Shown here one piece after another: positions 1 to 4,003 of a stretch of DNA of 5,870 nucleotides. The number at the start of each line of letters is the position of its first letter. Position 1 is the stretch's first letter. The position numbers and the translations under genes were made by a program. The stretch is taken from assembly GCA_037440545.1 (NCBI GenBank), contig JBBITX010000074.1, forward strand, positions 1-5,870. The letters are read 5' to 3'. Below the pieces are notes generated by a model. That model did not search any database. It was not told where the DNA came from and saw only the letters and a list, made by a program, of their open reading frames with translations. This stretch comes from JAVZIQ01 sp037440545 (GTDB taxonomy: Archaea; Thermoproteota; Bathyarchaeia; Bathyarchaeales; Bathycorpusculaceae).

Positions 1-20
1 ATAAAATTTATGCGTGTTAT
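1..20 (-). terminator. Possible U-rich 3' end of the RNase P RNA transcript
   Basis: After the 3' strand of P1, the minus strand runs into AT-rich sequence ending in AAATTTTAT at the window edge. Archaeal RNA polymerase often stops at short U-rich tracts, so this may be the terminator. The same 9-mer also occurs in the presumed rnpB promoter (368-376), so it could instead be a TATA box for a gene beyond the window. Confidence 0.3.
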
Positions 21-26
21 TCCGTA

Positions 27-341
27 GGGCTGGCGTGTTGGCTGTAACCCGCCTTCTGTTTTATGTGGCATTCAGCTAATCGGGCTACCTGCGCTTCAGG
101 TAGATTCTTCATTGGCGCTTTTTGCCCTTTCCACGTGCAGGACGGCCGTTTCACCGTTTCCACAAGGCATTCTCAACAACTTGGCATGTATCATGGGCAC
201 CTGCCTTGTGGACGTTTCGTTTCTGCTCCGTTGCCAAGGCTCTCGCCTTAAGCCCTTGCGGGCTTTGCACTTCTACTTGTGGGCGGAGTTTCCTCAAGCC
301 TCTTTGGGAGGCTCGAAAGCCACACGCCAACTCGCCAGCCC
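27..341 (-). ncRNA. rnpB: RNase P RNA (archaeal type), catalytic RNA of tRNA 5' maturation
   Basis: RNA subunit of RNase P, which removes the 5' leader from pre-tRNAs together with archaeal Rpp proteins. Read on the minus strand, P1 is a perfect 9-bp helix (333-341 with 27-35) and P2 a 6-bp helix (326-331 with 37-42). A P3 hairpin lies at 297-313. The CR-I motif GAGGAAACTCCGCCC is at 281-295 and the CR-V motif ACAGAAGGCGGGTTA at 45-59. These two form P4, AAC(U)CCGCC with GGCGGGUU, keeping the bulged U; its base pairs differ from the common CCGG version but compensate. Two GNRA-capped hairpins follow in the P8/P9 positions (250-265, GCAA loop; 236-249, GAGA loop). A 10-bp P12-like stem pairs 202-211 with 160-169, and a 7-bp P15/16-like hairpin sits at 85-103. 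The 315-nt length fits archaeal RNAs. Ends are set from P1, so the mature termini may differ by a few nt. Confidence 0.95.
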
Positions 342-366
342 TGTATAAAATAAGAGATGCGTGTGC

Positions 367-378
367 AATAAAATTTTT
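367..378 (-). promoter_or_regulatory. TATA-like box of rnpB
   Basis: On the minus strand this AAAAATTTTATT element is centred about 31 nt upstream of the first base of helix P1. Transcription would then start about 5 nt before P1, in the sequence TATACA. The spacing suits an archaeal TATA box. The element is nearly self-complementary, so it could also act toward the plus-strand kinase gene, where its centre is about 27 nt before a GTG at 399. Confidence 0.5.
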
Positions 379-384
379 GGAATG

Positions 385-393
385 TTTATTTTA
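385..393 (+). promoter_or_regulatory. TATA-like box of the AK6/Fap7-like gene
   Basis: TTTATTTTA is centred about 25 nt upstream of the ATG at 414, the spacing expected for a leaderless archaeal mRNA. No Shine-Dalgarno sequence precedes that ATG. This is the reason for choosing 414 over the upstream GTG at 399. Confidence 0.45.
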
Positions 394-413
394 GGCGTGT
401 GGATTATAGGTTT

Positions 414-1013
414 ATGGGTGTGCTTTGTTTGTCTAGGCTTGTTGTTTTAGTAACTGGAACTCCATGTGTTGGGAAGACTTCTGTTTCTAAGTTTCTCGCC
501 ATAAGGCTTGACGCTGTTTATATTAATCTAACTGATTTGGCCATTAAAGAAAAACTCGTTTTAGGCGAAGACAGGGAGAGGAAATCTATTATTTTTGACG
601 AAGTACATGTGAGGAGGAGAGTCGGCGAGATAATTTTGGAAAATCTTTCAAGGAATGTTGTTGTTGATGGGCATGCAGCTGGCCTAGTTCCGAAAAGGTT
701 TTTAACTTATGCTTTTGTTTTGAGGCGGGATCCTGTGGAGCTGCGTGAGTTTATGCAGAAGTCTGGCTTTTCAGGGCGGAAGCTTTGGGAGAATTTGGCT
801 TGTGAAATTCTTGATGTGTGTTTGGTTGAAGCTTTAAAGGCTTATGGGGAGGGGAAGGTTTGCGAGGTTAATGTTTCAGGCAAAAGCGTGGAGGACGCTG
901 CAGGTGAAATTTTGGAAGTTTTGAAAGGCTCTGAAAAATGTCGTTTAGGAATTGTTGACTGGCTTGGCAAGCTAGAAAGGGAAGGTAGGCTAGATGAATT
1001 TTTAAAGATCTAA
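414..1013 (+). CDS. AK6/Fap7-like nucleotide kinase (putative adenylate kinase)
   Basis: P-loop kinase of the AK6 (hCINAP/Fap7) group, 199 aa from this start. These enzymes have adenylate kinase and ATPase activity, and yeast Fap7 acts in the final maturation of the small ribosomal subunit. Seen in the sequence: Walker A GTPCVGKTS at residues 15-23 on the first strand; a VVVDGHAAGLVP segment at about 82-93, matching the Asp-x-His Walker-B-like motif of the family; the strand VLRRDP at 102-107; the LID-like stretch ending in ENLACEILDV at 126-135; and a C-terminal GIVDWLG like the usual archaeal tail. AK6 proteins normally begin just before the P-loop strand, so the GTG at 399 (5 extra residues) or the TTG at 429 are alternative starts. 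ATG 414 is preferred because of the TATA spacing. It diverges from rnpB and converges on the nuclease-like gene with a 2-nt gap. Codons lean to T-ending, but no transfer is evident. Confidence 0.88.
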   Translation: MGVLCLSRLVVLVTGTPCVGKTSVSKFLAIRLDAVYINLTDLAIKEKLVLGEDRERKSIIFDEVHVRRRVGEIILENLSRNVVVDGHAAGLVPKRFLTYAFVLRRDPVELREFMQKSGFSGRKLWENLACEILDVCLVEALKAYGEGKVCEVNVSGKSVEDAAGEILEVLKGSEKCRLGIVDWLGKLEREGRLDEFLKI

Positions 1014-1021
1014 ATTCATCT
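992..1021. terminator. Inverted repeat spanning both convergent stop codons
   Basis: AGATGAATTT (992-1001) and AAATTCATCT (1012-1021) are perfect 10-bp arms around a 10-nt centre. The repeat covers the TAA of the kinase gene (1011-1013) and the TGA of the opposing gene (1016-1018). An RNA hairpin could form on either transcript, so it may act as a bidirectional 3' processing or termination element. Hairpin termination is not the main archaeal mechanism, so the function is an inference. Confidence 0.4.
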
Positions 1022-1378
1022 TAGGCTTTGAAGTATCTGCCTCTTTGTCAGAAGCATTATCTTCCTTCTGTTAGCGTATGACTTAGCATGATCGCTGAAT
1101 TTTTCTCCAATTATTATAGGGTTTGGAAGGCCAACCTCCTCTGAGGCCTTGTCAAGATTTATAACCACGTTTATACCTATGGTTCTCTTCCAATCCCTTA
1201 TCCACACGCATTGAGCCTGCCTTCCCCTCTGAACTATCAAGTCGAAAGTTCGCTGAATACCCCTGAAACCTTCCAGGCTTATGCCTTCCTCCACCTTATA
1301 ACCCTTCTTCCTAAAATATTGCACCGCTGAAGATTTTAGATCCAAACGCTCCTTAACTTCTACTTCTCCGCCGCTCAT
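1016..1378 (-). CDS. Small Mrr-like PD-(D/E)XK nuclease-fold protein
   Basis: A 120-aa protein that fits one restriction-endonuclease-like domain. It starts with a helix (about residues 14-27, SAVQYFRKKGYKVEEG) as in the Mrr catalytic domain. A strand with RTFDLIV follows (Asp46), then VWIRDWKR, giving a D62-x-K64 pair, then IGINVV and an A-rich helix. After this come PIIIGEKFSDHAKSYA (86-101) and a final strand-helix unit, KIMLLTKRQI. This order resembles Mrr-type DNA-binding nucleases (D, then E/QxK, then a strand of the ITTG.F type). Here Asp takes the place of the usual Glu/Gln. Full-length Mrr enzymes carry an extra DNA-binding domain, which this protein lacks, so it may be a stand-alone nuclease or an inactive relative. 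The ATG is favoured because a TATA box lies 26-27 nt upstream, the leaderless spacing. It is divergent from the DUF1922-like gene. Fold assignment is moderate; substrate unknown. Confidence 0.7.
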   Translation of the reverse strand: MSGGEVEVKERLDLKSSAVQYFRKKGYKVEEGISLEGFRGIQRTFDLIVQRGRQAQCVWIRDWKRTIGINVVINLDKASEEVGLPNPIIIGEKFSDHAKSYANRRKIMLLTKRQILQSLR

Positions 1379-1400
1379 CCACTGGCCCCTTGCATTAACG

Positions 1401-1408
1401 TTATAAAA
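1401..1408. promoter_or_regulatory. Shared bidirectional TATA box
   Basis: Reads TTATAAAA on plus and TTTTATAA on minus. On minus its centre is 26-27 nt upstream of the nuclease ATG at 1378, a leaderless spacing. On plus it predicts a start near 1431, about 12 nt before the TTG of the DUF1922-like gene. No other good TATA element lies in the 64-nt gap. An 8-bp palindrome TAACGTTA overlaps it at 1396-1403. Confidence 0.5.
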
Positions 1409-1429
1409 TGAAAAGTGGAAAAGGTTTTC

Positions 1430-1435
1430 GGAGGG
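1430..1435 (+). promoter_or_regulatory. Shine-Dalgarno site fixing a TTG start
   Basis: GGAGGG lies 7 nt before the TTG at 1443 and matches the anti-Shine-Dalgarno end of 16S rRNA. It is the clearest ribosome binding site in the window and supports the rare start codon. It overlaps a possible 7-bp hairpin (1423-1440, GGTTTTC with GGAAACC, loop GGAG), which could form only if transcription starts upstream of 1423. Confidence 0.6.
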
Positions 1436-1442
1436 AAACCAT

Positions 1443-1661
1443 TTGACCAGCTACACAATTGTCGTATGCAGTAAATGCGGAGGCTACCTGCTGGCAAAAA
1501 ACGGTCAGAAAACAAGAAACTGCCCCTATTGCGGATCAAAAATCTCCCTGGAAAAGGCTTTAAAAATCGCTAAGGTCGAAAACGCTTACAAGGCGGCAGC
1601 CCTGCTCCGCAAGCTTAAGGAAAAAGCCCACAAACACGGTAAAGCAAGACTTCAAAGTTGA
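1443..1661 (+). CDS. DUF1922-like small zinc-ribbon protein
   Basis: A 72-aa protein with an N-terminal zinc ribbon and a basic helical tail. Two Cys-x2-Cys knuckles are seen, C9-C12 in VVCSKCGG and C27-C30 in CPYCGS, separated by an AKNGQKTRNC turn. After that comes KISLEKALKIAKVENAYKAA and a Lys/His-rich C-terminus. The pattern of ribbon, then TRxC-type knuckle, then an Ala-rich helix with AxxLLRKL matches the archaeal DUF1922 family, represented by a methanogen protein of known structure but no established function. Translation starts at TTG, justified by the strong Shine-Dalgarno site; no in-frame ATG precedes the first knuckle. It is head-to-head with the Mrr-like gene and may share its TATA box, so the two could be co-expressed. 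A nucleic-acid or protein-binding role is an inference from the ribbon and the basic tail. Confidence 0.8.
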   Translation: MTSYTIVVCSKCGGYLLAKNGQKTRNCPYCGSKISLEKALKIAKVENAYKAAALLRKLKEKAHKHGKARLQS

Positions 1662-1873
1662 AATATAACCAAGTTAAAAGGTCTCTAAAGTTACATTTTA
1701 GGAAAGGATTTCAACCTAAACGTGAACAAAAATAAACCTAAGAGGAGCTGCAAAGAGCTATTCACTCAAACTCCTGCAATATTGTAGAGGCCTATGCAAA
1801 GGAAAGATGAAAATATAAACTTTCATTTAAAAATAACCTTCTAGAAAGGTTTAAATTAATTTATAATTTAAAA

Positions 1874-1891
1874 TTTAAATGTGCATTTAAA
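1874..1891. repeat. AT-rich palindrome
   Basis: TTTAAATG and CATTTAAA form perfect 8-bp arms around TG. In this AT-rich stretch it could be chance, or a binding site for a dimeric regulator. No flanking gene start is close enough to assign it. Confidence 0.4.
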
Positions 1892-1997
1892 ACAAAAAGG
1901 AAAAAACAGACATAATATTTGTTAAGTGGACATATATCACTTCTTAAACTAATGAATGCGTAAAATTTATAAAGAAATAGGCTTTTTAAAGGTAAAA

Positions 1998-2072
1998 TGA
2001 GGAGGAGAGCAAATTCAGCTTTTAATTCACCTTCTCCTTTCTCCTCACGACTTAAAAATGCTCTCCTCCTCA
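1998..2072. repeat. Perfect 14-bp inverted repeat with Shine-Dalgarno-like arms
   Basis: TGAGGAGGAGAGCA (1998-2011) is repeated exactly in inverse at 2059-2072, with a 47-nt spacer. One arm of any transcript would carry GGAGG, like a ribosome binding site, and the other CCTCCT, like its complement. The spacer also holds pyrimidine-rich CTTCTCCTTTCTCCTC. A second inverted pair, ATTCAGCTT (2013-2021) and AAGCTGAAT (2103-2111), crosses the end of the neighbouring zinc-ribbon gene. It could be the stem of a structured RNA or 3' UTR, or a terminal repeat of a decayed element; the sequence does not decide. Confidence 0.7.
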
Positions 2073-2084
2073 AAAAGAAAGCTT

Positions 2085-2297
2085 TCATGAAATTTGCTTT
2101 TTAAGCTGAATCATGCTTCCACATTTTTTACATTTCACAGCATTACCTTCAACATTCTTTAACCTGTAAGGCGTGAAAAGACCACATGAAGGACATTTAG
2201 CAAAATTCAACTGTTTTAAAGCCTTCTCCCTCATAACATCATACAAAGCTGAGAAGATACTCCAGTTTTGAAACATGGCGGACTTCAAAGCAATCAC
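2085..2297 (-). CDS. Small zinc-ribbon protein, unknown function
   Basis: A 70-aa protein of unrecognised family. The first half is helical in character (ALYDVMREKALKQL) with no known motif. The second half is a compact zinc ribbon with C35-P-S-C38 followed by GLFTPYRLK, then C56-K-K-C59-G and a short basic tail. Four cysteines in two CxxC pairs spaced by 17 residues suit binding of one zinc. I favour the GTG at 2297 as start because a TATA box (2320-2327) is centred 26-27 nt upstream, as in a leaderless transcript. TTG 2300 adds one residue, and ATG at 2276 and ATG at 2234 are shorter options that keep the ribbon. It is the second small zinc protein in about 1 kb, but its knuckles differ from the DUF1922-like one. 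A nucleic-acid-binding role is only a guess. Confidence 0.6.
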   Translation of the reverse strand: MIALKSAMFQNWSIFSALYDVMREKALKQLNFAKCPSCGLFTPYRLKNVEGNAVKCKKCGSMIQLKKQIS

Positions 2298-2319
2298 CAA
2301 TACTAAACAGACTTGTCAG

Positions 2320-2327
2320 TTTATAAG
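2320..2327 (-). promoter_or_regulatory. TATA box of the small zinc-ribbon gene
   Basis: CTTATAAA on the minus strand, centred 26-27 nt upstream of the GTG at 2297. It is a close match to an archaeal TATA box and gives a predicted leaderless mRNA. Confidence 0.55.
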
Positions 2328-2597
2328 CAAAACTTCCAAAAACAAAATATTACAAAAAACGCCACAATACTATTAATTTTATATTTCAAATCTCAGCATT
2401 CATTTTAGTTTTTCAACCTCTTTTCCAATTTTATTTTGTCTTATTTATAAGAGGGTTACGTAGAGACTATTAGCGACTTACAAAGCGCCGACCTCAATAA
2501 GCAAATTCCAATCTTTAAAAACATGGGGGGACCTCAAGGTAATGAGCAGGTTTTCAGATTAGACTTGCATAGACTTGGCTTTAAACTTTAGGAAAGC

Positions 2598-2605
2598 TTA
2601 TATTA
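2598..2605 (+). promoter_or_regulatory. TATA box of the small membrane protein gene
   Basis: TTATATTA is centred about 25-26 nt upstream of the ATG at 2627. There is no Shine-Dalgarno sequence near that ATG, so a leaderless transcript is predicted. Confidence 0.5.
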
Positions 2606-2626
2606 CAATATGCATGCTTTGGAATT

Positions 2627-2902
2627 ATGTCTCGAAACTTTTTAGCCCTCCTCTTCGCAGTTTTATGGGCTTTCATAACCATTTTAGTTTTGACATGGGG
2701 TGTGGAGGTCATATGGCCAGACTATGTTCACGTGAATTATGGCTACCCACTAGTTTGGGGTATCCACATTCTGAATACTATAATAGGCCCTGTTGACAAA
2801 TGGATCGTTGACCTAAAAGCGCTAGTCATAGACTTAACCATTTGGCTTGGTATAATGGTCGCCGTCTTAACCGTTATCCTGCATTTCAAAAAGAGTAAAT
2901 AA
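2627..2902 (+). CDS. Small two-helix membrane protein, unknown function
   Basis: A 91-aa protein with two predicted membrane helices, at about residues 5-26 (FLALLFAVLWAFITILVLTW) and 65-86. The loop between them (27-64) is rich in aromatics, Pro and Gly, with IWPDYVHVNYGYPLVW followed by a GPVDKW stretch. This looks like a conserved structured segment and not a random linker. The basic ends (MSRN; HFKKSK) suggest both termini are cytoplasmic and the loop is outside. I do not recognise the family. The start is supported by the TATA box at leaderless spacing and by the hydrophobic helix beginning directly after it. It stands alone: the neighbours on both sides run on the other strand. It could be a subunit or accessory of a membrane complex, but nothing nearby names a partner. 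Confidence 0.65.
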   Translation: MSRNFLALLFAVLWAFITILVLTWGVEVIWPDYVHVNYGYPLVWGIHILNTIIGPVDKWIVDLKALVIDLTIWLGIMVAVLTVILHFKKSK

Positions 2903-2914
2903 AATGTTAAAGTC

Positions 2915-2938
2915 TCTCCGAACATCCACGCTCGGAGG
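2915..2938 (+). terminator. Possible 3' hairpin after the membrane protein gene
   Basis: CTCCGA (2916-2921) pairs with TCGGAG (2932-2937), with a T-G pair at the base and a 10-nt loop, 13 nt after the stop codon. It is followed by AT-rich sequence including TAATTTT. It may stabilise the 3' end or mark termination. Confidence 0.35.
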
Positions 2939-2981
2939 AATATTAGAGGGAGAAAAGTAATTTTGCATACCTAAGCATGCC

Positions 2982-3189
2982 TCAGAATTCAAATTCTACT
3001 TCGTTTGGAAGGCTGCTTATAACCTGAAAAGGAGCGTTGAGAGGCATTTATTGGAACGTTTATTTCTTCATTCATTTGTAGGCTTACGCCTTTGACGCTT
3101 GGCTGCACTGTCATTTTAAGGCTTTCGAGAATTACACCTTTATAAGCATAAGAATATATCGAAAGTGAAAGGTGCTTAATTTTAGCCAA
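2982..3189 (-). pseudogene. Possible frameshifted remnant of a small protein gene
   Basis: Downstream of the ZIP gene on the same strand. A frame from a TTG at 3189 (overlapping the ZIP stop by 8 nt) encodes 66 aa that begin plausibly (AKIKHLSLSIYSYAYKG, then EEINVPIN) but end in an unlikely Ser/Lys/Arg-rich tail. At about 3030-3048 the adjacent frame takes over convincingly, reading NAPFQVISSLPNEVEFEF to a TGA at 2982. At the switch, AATGCC and AACGCT lie 10 nt apart. Treating the extra 10 nt as an insertion would join the two frames as INVPINAPFQVISSL. The rejoined product would be mostly beta-like and might be the end of a larger secreted or surface domain whose 5' part is lost. It may equally be a non-coding 3' region with chance open frames. 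Family unrecognised. Confidence 0.3.
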
Positions 3190-3922
3190 AGGTGGTTTTA
3201 AGATAGGCCATAAGCCCTAGGCCTACCAAGATGACGAAGAGCTGGACTATAGACTCTTTTATGTGGGGTTTTTTGTGAAGTTCAGGCATGAGGTCTGTGG
3301 CGGCTATATAAATGAAGCCTCCAGCGGCAAATGGGACGAGGAGGTTTTCAATGCTTCTTGGATAGGCCCAAAAATATGTTATTAATGCTCCAATTATGGC
3401 TGTTGCTTGTGAAATGAAGTTGTATAATAGCGCTTTATTTTTTCCCATTCCGCCGTAAACCAACACTCCGAAATCTCCTATCTCTTGAGGGATCTCGTGG
3501 AATATGACTGCTAAGGTTGTTACAAGGCCTAGGTCTGGGGAAACCAGGAAAGTGGCGGCTATAACCATTCCGTCGACAAAGTTGTGGATTCCATCTCCTA
3601 AAAGGTTTAGATAGGCAAACATGTGCGTGGAACATTCTTTTTCATGGCAGTGACGCCAGTATAGAAATTTCTCCATGGCGAAAAAGGCGATTATTCCAAA
3701 AATTACACATCCGAAGGTTAATGTTAATTCGCCGTCCGGGTTTATGGATTCAGGTAGTAAGTGGAAGAATGCCCCTCCGAGGAGGGTGCCTGATGCGAAG
3801 CCAACCAAAACCATTGTCAGGCTTTTTAAACGCCCCTCATTTAAGCCTATGAATATTACGCCTATTAAGGATATTAGGCTCACTAATGCCACTGAGGTGA
3901 GGATTAAAACTATGGTGTACAT
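3182..3922 (-). CDS. ZIP-family divalent metal transporter
   Basis: A 246-aa ZIP (Zrt/Irt-like) membrane transporter that probably brings zinc or another divalent metal into the cytoplasm. Hydrophobic segments fit the eight-helix ZIP fold. The helix-4 motif reads HNFVDGMVIAA (about residues 113-123) and the helix-5 motif HEIPQEIGDF (142-151). Together they supply the binuclear metal site; Gln replaces the second His of the eukaryotic LIV-1 HEXPHE motif, which is common in prokaryotic members. Helix 2 carries SGTLLGGAFFHLLPES, and helix 6 has AAGGFIYIAATDLMPEL. The helix 3-4 loop is short but holds a metal-binding-looking RHCHEKECSTH (90-100) that may sense or collect metal. ATG 3922 is chosen over the TTG one codon upstream. 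There is no Shine-Dalgarno site, and a TATA-like box sits about 33 nt upstream, giving a leader of a few nt. Metal specificity cannot be read from sequence; zinc is favoured by family. Confidence 0.92.
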   Translation of the reverse strand: MYTIVLILTSVALVSLISLIGVIFIGLNEGRLKSLTMVLVGFASGTLLGGAFFHLLPESINPDGELTLTFGCVIFGIIAFFAMEKFLYWRHCHEKECSTHMFAYLNLLGDGIHNFVDGMVIAATFLVSPDLGLVTTLAVIFHEIPQEIGDFGVLVYGGMGKNKALLYNFISQATAIIGALITYFWAYPRSIENLLVPFAAGGFIYIAATDLMPELHKKPHIKESIVQLFVILVGLGLMAYLKTTFG

Positions 3923-3950
3923 CAAGTCTTAATGATTAATTCCTTTTCCT

Positions 3951-3960
3951 TATTAAAATA
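3951..3960 (-). promoter_or_regulatory. TATA-like box of the ZIP gene
   Basis: TATTTTAATA on the minus strand. Its centre predicts a transcript start near 3929, leaving a leader of about 7 nt before the ATG at 3922. No metal-regulator operator is evident. Confidence 0.4.
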
Positions 3961-3981
3961 TCGACTTGAATAAGCTTTTAG

Positions 3982-4003
3982 AAAACCGTTTCTTAAAGGT
4001 TTT
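3982..4003 (-). terminator. Weak hairpin at the end of the thiolase gene
   Basis: AAAACC and GGTTTT form 6-bp arms around a 10-nt loop that includes the TAA stop of the tRNA thiolase gene (3993-3995). The sequence after it is T-rich. Possible 3' end signal, weakly supported. Confidence 0.25.

Larger units (their letters stand above)
1662..2084. other. AT-rich 423-nt intergenic region with palindromes, no convincing gene
   Basis: No protein-coding stretch I would defend and no tRNA or box C/D RNA with both motifs. It contains the palindrome TTCTAGAA (1839-1846) within AACCTT/AAGGTT arms, an 18-nt AT-rich palindrome (1874-1891) and a perfect 14-bp inverted repeat (1998-2072). A reading frame at 1861-2088 on the minus strand opens with an ATGA overlap to the zinc-ribbon gene, but its composition is low-complexity and driven by A/T. 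An unannotated small RNA or a regulatory region is possible. Confidence 0.5.
2301..2626. other. Intergenic region with divergent promoters and an orphan open frame
   Basis: A 326-nt AT-rich gap that carries the TATA boxes of both flanking genes. A further TATA-like TTTATAA (2444-2450) would start plus-strand RNA near 2473. From 2451 a plus-strand frame stays open to a TAG at 2589-2591, giving 46 residues with a protein-like composition (including ETISDLQSADLNKQIPIF and QVFRLDLHRLGFKL). It has no usual start codon before the ATG at 2523, which leaves only 22 aa. It may be a gene remnant or chance. Confidence 0.35.

Noticed and set aside
63..394. Three overlapping plus-strand reading frames before the kinase gene
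   Set aside because: They are antisense to the RNase P RNA, and their sequence is explained by its helices; none has a coding character.
1016..1378. Restriction-modification or defence island
   Set aside because: Only one nuclease-like domain is present, with no methylase, helicase or integrase; the neighbours are housekeeping genes.
1805..1812. Box C-like GATGA suggesting a C/D guide RNA
   Set aside because: No matching D, C' and D' boxes at suitable spacing.
1861..2088. Minus-strand frame of 75 codons with an ATGA overlap to the zinc-ribbon gene
   Set aside because: The overlap suggests coupling, but the product is rich in Phe, Leu and Lys as AT-rich DNA gives by chance. It has no motif and runs through the 14-bp inverted repeat.
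2575..2796. Plus-strand frame overlapping the membrane protein gene
   Set aside because: It is in another frame of a gene with clear membrane helices and a placed promoter, and its own product has no coherent features.
3435..3635. Minus-strand frame inside the ZIP gene
   Set aside because: Shadow frame; it lies over the ZIP helix-4 and helix-5 motifs.
3675..3932. Plus-strand frame antisense to the ZIP gene
   Set aside because: Basic, proline-rich antisense shadow of membrane helices.
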